Virus record (IMG/VR): IMGVR_UViG_3300032462_001516
Location: 1 to 64,000 of that record
Reading direction: 5' to 3' (one strand)
From: a virus
DNA length: 64,000 bases
Shown: one piece after another, positions 33,842-40,792 of the stretch
How positions within the stretch are numbered: the first letter of the stretch is position 1
Layout of the letters: every line of letters starts with the position of its first letter
The notes under the pieces: model-generated
Databases searched by the model: none
The model's input: only the letters and a program-made list of their open reading frames with translations
Told to the model about the DNA's origin: nothing
Position numbers and translations under genes: made by a program

Positions 33842-34900
33842 TCACTCCACTTTTTGACAAATTTTGCGACCGATACGCAGAAGCTCATCTCGATCAAGAT
33901 TTTTGGGGCCAATCTCATCAACATACTTACCAAGCATTTCATCGCCCCTGTATAAGATAGCTTTGGCATCTTGGATTACATGCTGATCCATAATCTTTTT
34001 TTGCTGCTTGATCTCCAAGCTGCCCATATTATTGGATTCCAGCATCTCTTTTCGCAGGGCAACCAAATCGGTTGCTCCAATATCGTCAACTTTAATACGA
34101 ATGAAATTTTTGTTCAAATCGTATTTGTCTTTATCCTTGATGCTGATGACCAAGTGAACGGGACTGAAATCATTTGGGATATATGTCTTCTTGCCAGTTT
34201 TACCATTGAAAGCAATGATGTGCTTCTTCTGGAATGCTTCACCGAAAGAAAGCTCCAAAGGAGAACCAACATATTCGACCTTCTCATTAACCCGTTGTTC
34301 GGCATGGTAGTGACCAAGGAACGTGTGTTTATAATGATCGAATAAACTAACGCCCACACTCACCATATCGCCGTCATGTTCGATGGAAATATCAGACTGA
34401 TGGGTGCCATGCAGGATAGCTCCGTCAATAGCAATATGTCCTAACGCATATTCTGGGCTTCCTGGTTTTTCCTTGAGTTCTTCCAACGTGGTAATCGGAT
34501 TGTGTGTGAACGGAATAAAGTCCCAATTCGATCCAGCGATATTGATACGCTCAGGACGAGCGATAATCTGAACGCCGGGCAGTGCCGATAAAGGAATGAC
34601 GCTGCTGACCGAGGTTTTATCGTTGTACCAAAGATCGTGATTTCCCAGCAGCAAATATAGTTTGAATTTGCCGCCCCTCAGTCGCTTCTCCAAAGTCTCG
34701 AAAGCTCTTTGGTAGGTGTAGACCTCGATTTTTTGACGGTCGTGATATAGATCGCCACCAAATAGAATATTGGTTATTCCTCGTTGTTCAGCAACGTCAA
34801 ATACCCAATCAAGTGCCTTTAGGCAATCTTCCAATCGACCATTGGATCGCTTGTGCGGGTGAACGTGAATATCGCTAAAGATCAAAACTTCATCATTCAT
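33842..34900 (-). CDS. recombination nuclease subunit, SbcD/Mre11-like (gp47-like)
   Basis: 352 residues. The start at 34900 follows GGAG. Metallophosphatase motifs in order: F-S-D-I-H-V-H, F-G-G-D-L-Y-H-D-R, L-L-G-N-H-D, L-H-G-T-H-Q and F-L-G-H-Y-H-A. These bind two metal ions in Mre11/SbcD/gp47. It pairs with the gp46-like protein. An unrelated glycosyltransferase-like gene separates the two, which is unusual. Confidence 0.92.
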   Translation of the reverse strand: MNDEVLIFSDIHVHPHKRSNGRLEDCLKALDWVFDVAEQRGITNILFGGDLYHDRQKIEVYTYQRAFETLEKRLRGGKFKLYLLLGNHDLWYNDKTSVSSVIPLSALPGVQIIARPERINIAGSNWDFIPFTHNPITTLEELKEKPGSPEYALGHIAIDGAILHGTHQSDISIEHDGDMVSVGVSLFDHYKHTFLGHYHAEQRVNEKVEYVGSPLELSFGEAFQKKHIIAFNGKTGKKTYIPNDFSPVHLVISIKDKDKYDLNKNFIRIKVDDIGATDLVALRKEMLESNNMGSLEIKQQKKIMDQHVIQDAKAILYRGDEMLGKYVDEIGPKNLDRDELLRIGRKICQKVE

Positions 34901-35184
34901 ACCGATTCTCCGAGCAGTTCGAGAAGGACATCGCCATGACAGAGTTTGGGACGACACCAGCAACCCAGACGTTTTCCACGAAGGTCTTCAAGCGATGCCA
35001 TTAAATCAGGTTGGGTCTTTATCCATTCCCGATATTTGTCAATGGCTTCATAACGGGTCGCAACTTTTGTCTCGGCCAAGCAACTTGGTTTATGACTGAA
35101 AGGGTTGCCCCAGATTGAAGGTCGTCCGATATAAACGTCGTACTCATCACGACCGCAGTGTACGATACTGGTTTTCATGTTCAT
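34897..35184 (-). CDS. DUF4326 protein
   Basis: 95 residues. Y-I-G-R-P-S-I-W-G-N-P-F near the N-terminus and L-R-G-K-R-L-G-C-W-C-R-P-K-L-C-H-G-D at the C-terminus are the DUF4326 signature, a small phage/bacterial domain with conserved Cys and His. It overlaps the gp47 start by 4 nt, so it is probably in that operon. The biochemical role is unknown. Confidence 0.85.
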   Translation of the reverse strand: MNMKTSIVHCGRDEYDVYIGRPSIWGNPFSHKPSCLAETKVATRYEAIDKYREWIKTQPDLMASLEDLRGKRLGCWCRPKLCHGDVLLELLGESV

Positions 35185-35190
35185 GGGCGT

Positions 35191-35219
35191 ATTGTGCCTA
35201 AACCAGTGCGTTCAATCAA
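35191..35219 (-). promoter_or_regulatory. sigma70-like promoter, start codon at +1
   Basis: - strand TTGATT, 17-nt spacer, CACAAT, then ACGCCC and the ATG of the DUF4326 gene. The 6-nt distance to the ATG equals that of the gp46 gene and leaves no room for a ribosome site. Confidence 0.55.
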
Positions 35220-35227
35220 GACAAGAT

Positions 35228-35260
35228 AAAAAAATAGACGACTCGTAAATAGTCGTCTAT
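35228..35260 (-). terminator. intrinsic terminator after the Pro/Gly-rich gene
   Basis: A 10-bp stem ATAGACGACT / AGTCGTCTAT with a 7-nt loop and a T-run on the - strand. Confidence 0.92.
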
Positions 35261-35269
35261 AAAGCAGAT

Positions 35270-35587
35270 TTATTGATTTTGCATATCGGGCTTATCGGGC
35301 TTTTCCTGTCCGTCTCCACTGAGAACTCTTTCCAAAACGTCCCAGACGTTGTATGCTTTGAGCTTCTGAGGAGCGGTGCCACCAGCCGGTGCGCCAGGCA
35401 TCCCTCCCATCGGTGGAGCGCCCATGCCCATTCCACCACCCATCGGTGGCATTCCACCCATTGGGGGAGCGCCGCCAGCAGGCAGTAATGCCCCAGGACC
35501 ACTGATTCCACCAGCCCCGCCCGGTGGAGGCGGTGGTGGTGCAGCTTCGTTCAGTTTGAATTCGAGAAATTTCTTGAAGGTATTCAT
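35270..35587 (-). CDS. Pro/Gly/Met-rich protein with M-x-x-F-K N-terminus
   Basis: 105 residues from ATG 35587. It begins M-N-T-F-K-K-F-L-E-F-K-L-N-E-A, containing an L-N-E prohead-protease-like site. The middle is low-complexity repeats of P-P-M-G-G, and the C-terminus is a short helical, charged segment. A TACATA box lies 5 nt before the ATG. It is a possible capsid-internal or scaffold-type protein. Confidence 0.6.
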   Translation of the reverse strand: MNTFKKFLEFKLNEAAPPPPPPGGAGGISGPGALLPAGGAPPMGGMPPMGGGMGMGAPPMGGMPGAPAGGTAPQKLKAYNVWDVLERVLSGDGQEKPDKPDMQNQ

Positions 35588-35727
35588 CACCTTATGTAGT
35601 GACGAAAATCGGAAATTTCCCAAAAGGATCGAACCTGAATCGTTTTTGACTCTCTAAGGTATCTGAAGCCAAGTCGCTGGAAGTCTCGGAACCGACAAGT
35701 GCGTTTTCAACTTTGTCGAGAAGTAAC

Positions 35728-35756
35728 TTTACAAGTGACAAAAGCCGTGGTATGAT
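35728..35756 (+). promoter_or_regulatory. sigma70-like promoter upstream of the tRNA region
   Basis: TTTACA, 17-nt spacer ending in TGG, TATGAT. About 390 nt of apparently non-coding DNA follow, with the 38-bp repeats, then a short ORF, a terminator and the first tRNA. Confidence 0.82.
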
Positions 35757-35884
35757 ACCAACGTCCTGATCGGACAACGCTTCTTGTGAGTCTGGGCGTG
35801 TGGGGCTTGCCTCATTATCAGACGAGGGTGGGAGTCAACCTAATGACCGGGTTTTAATGTTTGCACCAAAGCATAAGCAAGCGT

Positions 35885-36036
35885 CGGCTTCTATGGGTTG
35901 TCTGTGCCGTAATCAGACCACCCGGCTTCTATGGGTTGTCTGTGCCGTAATCAGACCACCCGGCTTCTATGGGTTGTCTGTGCCGTAATCAGACCACCCG
36001 GCTTCTATGGGTTGTCTGTGCCTCAATCAGACCACC
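35885..36036 (+). repeat. 38-bp tandem inverted-repeat array, four copies
   Basis: Copies start at 35885, 35923, 35961 and 35999, with no spacers. Three are identical and the last differs at two bases. Each can form GGGTTGTCTG - 9 nt - CAGACCACCC (9 of 10 pairs). The stretch 35757-36147 holds no convincing gene and should be transcribed from the promoter at 35728. Confidence 0.97.
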
Positions 36037-36147
36037 CGCCTGCGAGTTGAATAAAATTTCAGATTCCGTCTTGAAATTTTGTTTCGAGACGACTACTATA
36101 ACAGACACAAGCGAACAAAACGTCCGCACAATCAATTGGAGTTCATC

Positions 36148-36228
36148 GTGAACACTTTATCCCTCAGTCTATCGCTCTCTTATTCCTTGCTATCATTTAG
36201 CAACGGAGAAGGCTGCGTCCTGACTTAA
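36148..36228 (+). CDS. short leader-like ORF
   Basis: 26 codons from GTG with GGAG 6 nt upstream, encoding M-N-T-L-S-L-S-L-S-L-S-Y-S-L-L. It is followed 25 nt later by a strong terminator and then tRNA-Tyr. A run of Leu and Ser codons before a terminator resembles an attenuation leader, and the downstream region encodes many Leu tRNAs. This is speculative. Confidence 0.4.
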   Translation: MNTLSLSLSLSYSLLSFSNGEGCVLT

Positions 36229-36253
36229 AGGGACAATTGTGGGGAAGAATAAA

Positions 36254-36301
36254 CCCCCGGCAGCTTTCTCCAGAAATGGAAAAGCTGCCGGGGGTTTTTT
36301 T
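36254..36301 (+). terminator. strong intrinsic terminator before tRNA-Tyr
   Basis: A 14-bp stem CCCCCGGCAGCTTT / AAAGCTGCCGGGGG with a 13-nt loop and seven T. Confidence 0.95.
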
Positions 36302-36306
36302 AGTTT

Positions 36307-36396
36307 GGGAGTAAGGCGACTGCTGGTTGTGTCGCACCTGCCTGTAAAGCAGGGCCTACAAGGTAAACATCGCAGGTTCAATTCCTGCTGCTCCCA
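36307..36396 (+). tRNA. tRNA-Tyr (GUA)
   Basis: Acceptor GGGAGTA / TGCTCCC, D stem GCGAC / GTCGC, anticodon loop CTGTAAA (GTA), a long variable arm, and T arm GCAGG-TTCAATT-CCTGC. CCA is not encoded. It lies 6 nt after a strong terminator. Confidence 0.92.
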
Positions 36397-36468
36397 CTGT
36401 GTACGTCAGATTTATTGTTGCGTCCTCACTCTTGTAGTGCGGAGGCAACTAATGAAAGAATAACAAAC

Positions 36469-36540
36469 GGATCGGTAGCTGAGATGGAGTATCGCTGGCC
36501 TGAAAAGCCGGAGACGAGGATTCGAGCGACTCCCGATCCA
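36469..36540 (+). tRNA. tRNA-Phe (GAA)
   Basis: Acceptor GGATCGG / CCGATCC; anticodon stem CTGGC / GCCGG (one G-U pair) with loop CTGAAAA (GAA). The T stem is poor (only about three pairs around TTCGAGC), so the tRNA may be weak. CCA is absent. Confidence 0.72.
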
Positions 36541-36552
36541 CTGAAAGGAACA

Positions 36553-37113
36553 ATGATGGAACCGATTTATTTGCCATCTGCTGGCAACGATATGAGCAGA
36601 GTGGTTAACTCTATTTTCGATGAAACGAAGGGTCTTGAATGGCTGACCGAGAGGTCTGCCCGGAAAGAATACTTCATGTCCACGAAAGACAGAGAGTATA
36701 GCTACGGGAACAGACATCAAGGCGACGTAATGTACAGAAGCAAGCCATTCAGTTTTTTAGTGGGACAGTTTATGGAGTACATAAACGAAACACAGAAATC
36801 TGAATTCAATGTTTGTTTTCTGAACCGCTACGAAAACGAACAACAGCACCTTGGATGGCACGCTGATGATTTTCCGGGAATGAGAGCCGATCAGTCAATC
36901 GCCGTGTTGTCGTTGGGAGCAGAACGGGAAATATGGTGGAAGGAAAAATCCTTCAAAGGAATTATTCCACCAGAAAATAAACAACTGTTGGAACACGGCA
37001 GCATATGGATTATGCCTGTTGGATTTCAAGATGTTTATCTTCACAAAATTCCAAAACATGGAAAGCCTTGTGGAGAAAGGATCAGTTTGACATTCAGAAG
37101 TTTTGTTGATTGA
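36553..37113 (+). CDS. AlkB-like 2-oxoglutarate/Fe(II) dioxygenase
   Basis: 186 residues from ATG 36553 with AAAGGA upstream; the longer frame would run through tRNA-Phe. F-N-V-C-F-L-N-R-Y is followed by G-W-H-A-D-D (H-x-D iron ligands), S-I-A-V-L-S-L-G, L-x-H-G-S-I-W-I-M, a distal H-K-I-P and R-I-S-L-T-F-R (2-oxoglutarate Arg). These are the AlkB core motifs. It removes alkyl groups from DNA or RNA. Its place inside a tRNA cluster raises the possibility of an RNA substrate. Confidence 0.88.
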   Translation: MMEPIYLPSAGNDMSRVVNSIFDETKGLEWLTERSARKEYFMSTKDREYSYGNRHQGDVMYRSKPFSFLVGQFMEYINETQKSEFNVCFLNRYENEQQHLGWHADDFPGMRADQSIAVLSLGAEREIWWKEKSFKGIIPPENKQLLEHGSIWIMPVGFQDVYLHKIPKHGKPCGERISLTFRSFVD

Positions 37114-37210
37114 CGGTAGAAGTCTGTATGTTGTCCACCGGCTTGCCGAGTTCAACGGGACTCTGAGCTAATGACTCAGACGAAAGATTGATGCTCCGAT
37201 CAACAAAAAT

Positions 37211-37285
37211 GGCACGGTGATGCAATTTGGCAGACATCTCACGCTTAGAACGTGGGTTCTGTGGGTTCGAGTCCCACCCGTGTCA
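37211..37285 (+). tRNA. tRNA-Leu (UAG), short variable loop
   Basis: Acceptor GGCACGG / CCGTGTC, Leu-type D arm (TG-ATG...GGCAGA-CAT), anticodon loop CTTAGAA (TAG), T arm GTGGG-TTCGAGT-CCCAC. The variable loop is 5 nt, not the long arm normal for tRNA-Leu. No CCA. Confidence 0.85.
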
Positions 37286-37301
37286 CTTTCCTGGAAAACA
37301 A

Positions 37302-37388
37302 GGGTTCTGTTCCTCATGCCTGACTGTAAATCAGGTGACAAAAAATTTTGAGGCGGCTGTCGAGGGGTTCAACTCCCTCAGAACCCAC
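37302..37388 (+). tRNA. tRNA-Tyr (GUA), no D arm
   Basis: Acceptor GGGTTCT / AGAACCC, anticodon stem CCTGA / TCAGG with loop CTGTAAA (GTA), a 26-nt variable region and a T arm around GTTCAAC. Only 10 nt separate acceptor and anticodon stems, so no D arm can form. CCTC in that linker can pair with GAGG in the variable region. Confidence 0.75.
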
Positions 37389-37389
37389 T

Positions 37390-37410
37390 TCGGCTTTACA
37401 GCCGAATTTG
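37390..37410 (+). terminator. weak terminator-like hairpin between tRNAs
   Basis: TTCGGCT - 4 nt - AGCCGAA followed by TTT. It may be a processing or pausing signal. Confidence 0.5.
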
Positions 37411-37427
37411 ATGGTGATAGAATCATG

Positions 37428-37504
37428 CCCAGGTGATGCAACCTTCGGTAGACATCCGATACTCAAAATATCGGTTTTACGGGTTCGAGTCCCGTCCTGG
37501 GTAC
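37428..37504 (+). tRNA. tRNA-Leu (CAA), short variable loop
   Basis: Acceptor GCCCAGG / CCTGGGT (terminal G-U), D arm TG-ATG...GGTAGA-CAT, anticodon stem CGATA / TATCG with loop CTCAAAA (CAA), T arm ACGGG-TTCGAGT-CCCGT. The variable loop is 5 nt. A second CAA tRNA with the normal long arm lies at 39312. Confidence 0.87.
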
Positions 37505-37519
37505 TTTGCGGAGAATGTG

Positions 37520-38050
37520 ATGGAAGAGAAATGCACGGAGTTGACTCTCGAACAATGTGAATTTGCTTGCAAGATGGTTTGCCAGTGGATGAATATTTGC
37601 GAGGACAATAAGCGTGGATCAAGTTCGGCTGATGTCGATCATTCTGCCCTTTTGCGAAGGATGTTGATGGGTGGGACGGTTCATAAAAATCCTCCACCAA
37701 AAAGATTCAGTTATCCTTGTTGGGGATTGGTTGAACAAGAAGAGATCGAAATCCAAGACATGCACGAATATGACATAGACATTGAAGGCATGAAAGGAAC
37801 TGTGGTTGTCGATCAACATCGTGAATACGAATGGGTGGATAAAGAAAATAAAATCATCAAACACACACGATTGGGCATTGAGTATCAATATTCCGAACGT
37901 GAAGTAACACCAGATGCCAGACGTTTACGAAAGGGTTTGAACCCCGAAGACCATAAATACACTGGTAAATTTTTGAAGAGATTGAATGATCCACCAACAG
38001 GAAAAGAAGAAGTGTGGAAAATGCAAGTGAGTGGCTTTTGTTCAGGATGA
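37520..38050 (+). CDS. hypothetical protein of the tRNA region
   Basis: 176 residues. The start at 37520 follows GGAG, 15 nt after a tRNA. The N-terminal helix has C-E-F-A-C-K-M-V-C-Q-W-M. The middle is an acidic beta segment (E-E-I-E-I-Q-D-M-H-E-Y-D-I-D-I-E) and the C-terminus is basic. The family is not recognised. Confidence 0.65.
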   Translation: MEEKCTELTLEQCEFACKMVCQWMNICEDNKRGSSSADVDHSALLRRMLMGGTVHKNPPPKRFSYPCWGLVEQEEIEIQDMHEYDIDIEGMKGTVVVDQHREYEWVDKENKIIKHTRLGIEYQYSEREVTPDARRLRKGLNPEDHKYTGKFLKRLNDPPTGKEEVWKMQVSGFCSG

Positions 38051-38112
38051 ACATCAGGCTGACCCCGGTAGCGTAACTCGCCAATGATCGGTAAGTAACA
38101 TCATCAAGGAAG

Positions 38113-38175
38113 ATGAAACCACTAAGGAATAAAATGATGAAAAATAATCACGAAAGTTTGGGTAGCGTCTTTTAA
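38113..38175 (+). CDS. short ORF overlapping a leader hairpin
   Basis: 20 codons (or 13 from an internal ATG at 38134 with AAGGA upstream). The stop lies in a 7-bp hairpin TAAGTGC / GCACTTA (38173-38191) just before the ribosome site of the next gene. The layout would allow translation-coupled control. The rest of the 150-nt gap shows nothing else. Confidence 0.3.
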   Translation: MKPLRNKMMKNNHESLGSVF

Positions 38176-38204
38176 GTGCATTCCGCACTTAGGAGAATCG
38201 CTAC

Positions 38205-38657
38205 ATGGCAAAAAAAAGATGGTTCTCGGCATTCCTTCGGTATCCGAGAACAACACAAGAACTAAGAGCAAACCAAGACCGCAATGATCCCTATGTCCGT
38301 GGAAAGAGACGAAACCTTCCCACGGCATGGGACGATCGGTTTGTTCGCAAGCAAAAATCATGGAAATATCTCGGTCGAGATCATCAATACCGAGAACAAG
38401 GTCATGGTTACGAGTGGCATGAATTCCAATACTCGTGGCGTGATACTGAACGGAGAATGATCGCCAGAACCATCATGGACTGGCTGGAACGACTTGGATG
38501 CTTCTACGAAACGATTCGTGGCGGCTTCCGTTGGTTTGGACCAGCATGGTGGATCAAAGGTCATTGTCGCTGTTGTTATACACAATTGATTTCTGACACC
38601 CAATCCGAAGAGTTCGGAGATTGGTGTCCAAACCCGGACTGTTGCTTCCTTAACTAA
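38205..38657 (+). CDS. hypothetical Cys-rich protein
   Basis: 150 residues, with AGGAG upstream. It is strongly basic and aromatic (W, Y, R). The C-terminal 40 residues have C-R-C-C-Y and W-C-P-N-P-D-C-C, a probable zinc-binding unit. An RNA- or DNA-binding role is possible but unsupported by family. Confidence 0.65.
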   Translation: MAKKRWFSAFLRYPRTTQELRANQDRNDPYVRGKRRNLPTAWDDRFVRKQKSWKYLGRDHQYREQGHGYEWHEFQYSWRDTERRMIARTIMDWLERLGCFYETIRGGFRWFGPAWWIKGHCRCCYTQLISDTQSEEFGDWCPNPDCCFLN

Positions 38658-38667
38658 GAGAAAAACC

Positions 38668-38775
38668 ATGAACAAATTCACTCAAATCCTTGGACTCATC
38701 AAACCTATTACCCAAACCCATTATGGAGGGAACGATGAGAAGGTGGAACGAGGATTACAAGATCACTCTGCGTGA
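38668..38775 (+). CDS. short ORF, start of the next operon
   Basis: 35 codons starting M-N-K-F-T-Q-I-L-G-L-I-K-P, with a GAGAAA upstream. It overlaps the next gene by 41 nt in another frame. It may be a coupling leader or not be real. Confidence 0.3.
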   Translation: MNKFTQILGLIKPITQTHYGGNDEKVERGLQDHSA

Positions 38776-39034
38776 GTGGAAAAAGCACCGTCGCTCTCAT
38801 GTTGAGAGTAACAAAAGCTGGATAAATCGCATCGGAGTCAGCGCCTATGTCGTTGATTGTGAGCGTGATGAACAAAAAGGTCGATTCCGTAAGAAAGACG
38901 CTTTCGATTGTGGCAATACGCAGTGCAGAATTTGTCACAGCGACAAGTATCCCAAGCGGGAAAAACACGAACACGAATTGAAGTCCGATGTGGACTTCAA
39001 AGAACAACTCAAAGAGTTGCGTGGTGAAGAGTAA
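38735..39034 (+). CDS. small zinc-finger-like protein
   Basis: 99 residues from ATG 38735 with GGAGGG upstream. It is basic, with C-G-N-T-Q-C-R-I-C-H near residue 65 (Cys/His cluster). The family is not recognised. It is followed by a 7-bp hairpin (ACGAAGG / CCTTCGT, 39041-39064) and then a tRNA. Confidence 0.6.
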   Translation: MRRWNEDYKITLREWKKHRRSHVESNKSWINRIGVSAYVVDCERDEQKGRFRKKDAFDCGNTQCRICHSDKYPKREKHEHELKSDVDFKEQLKELRGEE

Positions 39035-39068
39035 AAGAAGACGAAGGTTTGAAAAAGCCTTCGTTTGA

Positions 39069-39145
39069 GTCCAAGTAGGCAAACCTCCGGCAAAGCCGCC
39101 AGATCGAGAGTCTGGTGTTTGTGGGTTCGACTCCCACCTTGGACA
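39069..39145 (+). tRNA. tRNA-Leu (GAG), short variable loop, C33
   Basis: Acceptor GTCCAAG / CTTGGAC, D arm GGC...GGCAAA-GCC, anticodon stem CCAGA / TCTGG with loop TCGAGAG, so the anticodon is GAG and position 33 is C instead of the near-universal T. T arm GTGGG-TTCGACT-CCCAC. The variable loop is 5 nt. Confidence 0.8.
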
Positions 39146-39222
39146 TTTTCTAAATCCTGTTCAACAATCAACGAGAATTGGGAGTGTCAGACAATGCAGT
39201 TAGAAAACGGCAGTTAGAAAAC

Positions 39223-39296
39223 GGCTCAGTAGGCAATCGGCAGACCACCCAGGCTTAAACCCAGGGATGCTGTGAGTTCAAATCTCACCTGAGCCA
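39223..39296 (+). tRNA. tRNA-Leu (UAA), short variable loop
   Basis: Acceptor GGCTCAG / CTGAGCC, anticodon loop CTTAAAC (TAA) on a stem with one A-A mismatch, T arm GTGAG-TTCAAAT-CTCAC, short variable loop. Preceded by a 13-bp direct repeat (GTTAGAAAACGGC twice). Confidence 0.8.
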
Positions 39297-39311
39297 CTTG
39301 ATTTTTAATAC

Positions 39312-39393
39312 GGCTTTGTGGTGAAATTGGCAAACGCACAGCACTCAAAATGCTGCGTCGAAAGACTTGTGGGTTCGAGTCCCACCAAAGCCA
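39312..39393 (+). tRNA. tRNA-Leu (CAA), normal long variable arm
   Basis: Acceptor GGCTTTG / CAAAGCC, anticodon stem CAGCA / TGCTG with loop CTCAAAA (CAA), class II variable arm CGTCGAAAGACTT, T arm GTGGG-TTCGAGT-CCCAC. Confidence 0.93.
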
Positions 39394-39479
39394 CTGTTTC
39401 GATTTCTGGATCTGGCTCTTACTCGTTGTGAGTAGAAACACCTTTTTTTGGTGGGGTTATAGAAGTCAAACCTCCAACG

Positions 39480-39498
39480 GTGATCTCGTAAAGATCAC
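39480..39498 (+). promoter_or_regulatory. hairpin next to the tuf ribosome site
   Basis: GTGATCT - 5 nt - AGATCAC directly precedes the AGGAG of the EF-Tu gene. It could tune initiation. The tRNA-Leu gene ends 87 nt upstream, so tRNAs and tuf may share a transcript. Confidence 0.5.
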
Positions 39499-39511
39499 AG
39501 GAGAAAGTAAA

Positions 39512-40684
39512 GTGAAGAAAGTCCACATCAATGTCGGAACGATTGGTCACATTGACCACGGGAAGACGACTCTGACAGCAGCAATTCTCGCTGTTCAGTC
39601 CGAGAAGGGTTACGCAAAAAAGAAAGCATACGGCGACATCGCCAAGGGCGGCACCGTTCGTGACGTTACCAAAACGGTAACGATCACCACGTCGCACGTT
39701 GAGTATGAGACGGATACCCGTCACTATGCTCACATTGACTGCCCCGGTCACGCCGACTATGTAAAAAATATGATTACCGGGGCTGCTCAAATGGACGGCG
39801 CTGTATTGCTCGTCAATGCAGCAGACGGTCCTATGCCTCAGACGAAAGAGCATATTCTGCTCGCTCGTCAGGTGGGCGTGCCGGATATTGTAGTATTCCT
39901 CAATAAGTGCGATCTTGTCAAAGACGAAGAATTGCTGGAACTGGTCGAGATGGAAACAAGAGACTTGCTGACGAAGTATGGCTTCGACGGCGAGAAGACT
40001 CCGTTTATCCGTGGAGCAGCAAAACCTGCCTTGGATAATCCTGCTGATCCCGCAGCAAGCAAGTGTATTGTAGAATTGTTGGCGGCTCTGGATTCTTATA
40101 TTCCTGACCCCAGCCGTTCTATCGACCGTCCCTTCTTGATGCCCGTCGAAGGTGTTCACAATATCGAAGGTCGTGGCTGCGTAGTCACGGGCAAGATCGA
40201 GCAAGGAACCATCACGGTCGGAACCAAAGTTGAAATCCTTGGGTTGACTGATATTCTGGAGTCAGTTGTCACCAGCGTCGAGGCTTTCAATAAGCAACTG
40301 GAATATGGAGAAGCTGGACAGAATGTCGGTTTGCTGCTGAGAGGCATCAAGGCCGATCAAGTTCAGCGTGGACAGGTTGTGGCACAACCACGAAGCATCA
40401 AGCCTCACACCAAGTTCAAGAGCGAAATTTACGTCTTGGGCAAGGATGAGGGCGGGCGTCACACCCCGATCTTCAATGGTTACAAGCCACAGTTCTTCTT
40501 CAGAACTACCAACGTCACCGGCCTTGTCCAAATGCCGGAAGGAATTGAGTTGGTCATGCCGGGCGAGAACACTTGCCTGTTTATCACCCTGGATAAGCCG
40601 ATTGCTATCGAAAAAGGTAGTCACTTCGCCATTCGTGAGGGTGGTATGACAGTCGGTTCTGGCGTCGTGACGGAATTGCTGTAA
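39512..40684 (+). CDS. tuf: translation elongation factor EF-Tu, switch I variant
   Basis: 390 residues (bacterial EF-Tu is about 394). GTG start with AGGAG 8 nt upstream, as the frame before it runs through tRNA-Leu. G-domain motifs: G-H-I-D-H-G-K-T (12-19), [12 protein letters not shown]. Domains 2 and 3 are complete (G-G-R-H-T-P, F-F-F-R-T-T, F-A-I-R-E-G-G). The near-invariant switch I R-G-I-T-I reads K-T-V-T-I (54-58): the catalytically relevant Thr is kept but the Gly-Ile bond cut by the Lit protease is absent, and the P-E-E-K before it is also lost. It delivers aminoacyl-tRNA to the ribosome; other G-domain motifs suggest activity. Confidence 0.97.
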   Translation: MKKVHINVGTIGHIDHGKTTLTAAILAVQSEKGYAKKKAYGDIAKGGTVRDVTKTVTITTSHVEYETDTRHYAHIDCPGHADYVKNMITGAAQMDGAVLLVNAADGPMPQTKEHILLARQVGVPDIVVFLNKCDLVKDEELLELVEMETRDLLTKYGFDGEKTPFIRGAAKPALDNPADPAASKCIVELLAALDSYIPDPSRSIDRPFLMPVEGVHNIEGRGCVVTGKIEQGTITVGTKVEILGLTDILESVVTSVEAFNKQLEYGEAGQNVGLLLRGIKADQVQRGQVVAQPRSIKPHTKFKSEIYVLGKDEGGRHTPIFNGYKPQFFFRTTNVTGLVQMPEGIELVMPGENTCLFITLDKPIAIEKGSHFAIREGGMTVGSGVVTELL

Positions 40685-40701
40685 AACGGCTGTAAAACGG
40701 C

Positions 40702-40750
40702 TGTAAAGCAAAGCGAAAGCGTGGTATAATCAAATACCACGCTTTCGCTG
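40702..40750 (+). promoter_or_regulatory. sigma70-like promoter inside a 15-bp palindrome
   Basis: TGTAAA at 40702-40707, 17-nt spacer ending in TGG, TATAAT at 40725-40730. The spacer and part of the -10 form one arm of a perfect 15-bp inverted repeat (40712-40726 with 40735-40749). It lacks a T-run, so an operator is more likely than a terminator. The -35 is the third of three GGCTGTAAA-type repeats after tuf. Confidence 0.82.
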
Positions 40751-40792
40751 CAACGGTTAAGAAATTTCCATTGGCACGCACCAGGCATAAAC

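Noticed and set aside
35592-35777. 61-codon - strand frame over the promoter at 35728
   Set aside because: It starts with TTG, has no good ribosome site and lies across a strong + strand promoter.
35757-35884. A further rRNA or tmRNA fragment before the 38-bp repeats
   Set aside because: I compared it with remembered tmRNA, SRP, 16S and 23S landmarks and found no convincing match. It remains unexplained.
35885-36036. Possible CRISPR array (four 38-bp repeats)
   Set aside because: Copies are directly adjacent with no spacers, and no cas genes are nearby. The same holds for the 35-bp array at 21901.
37114-37210. An additional tRNA between alkB and tRNA-Leu(UAG)
   Set aside because: There are three small hairpins, one with an anticodon-like 7-nt loop, but no acceptor pairing and no proper T arm.
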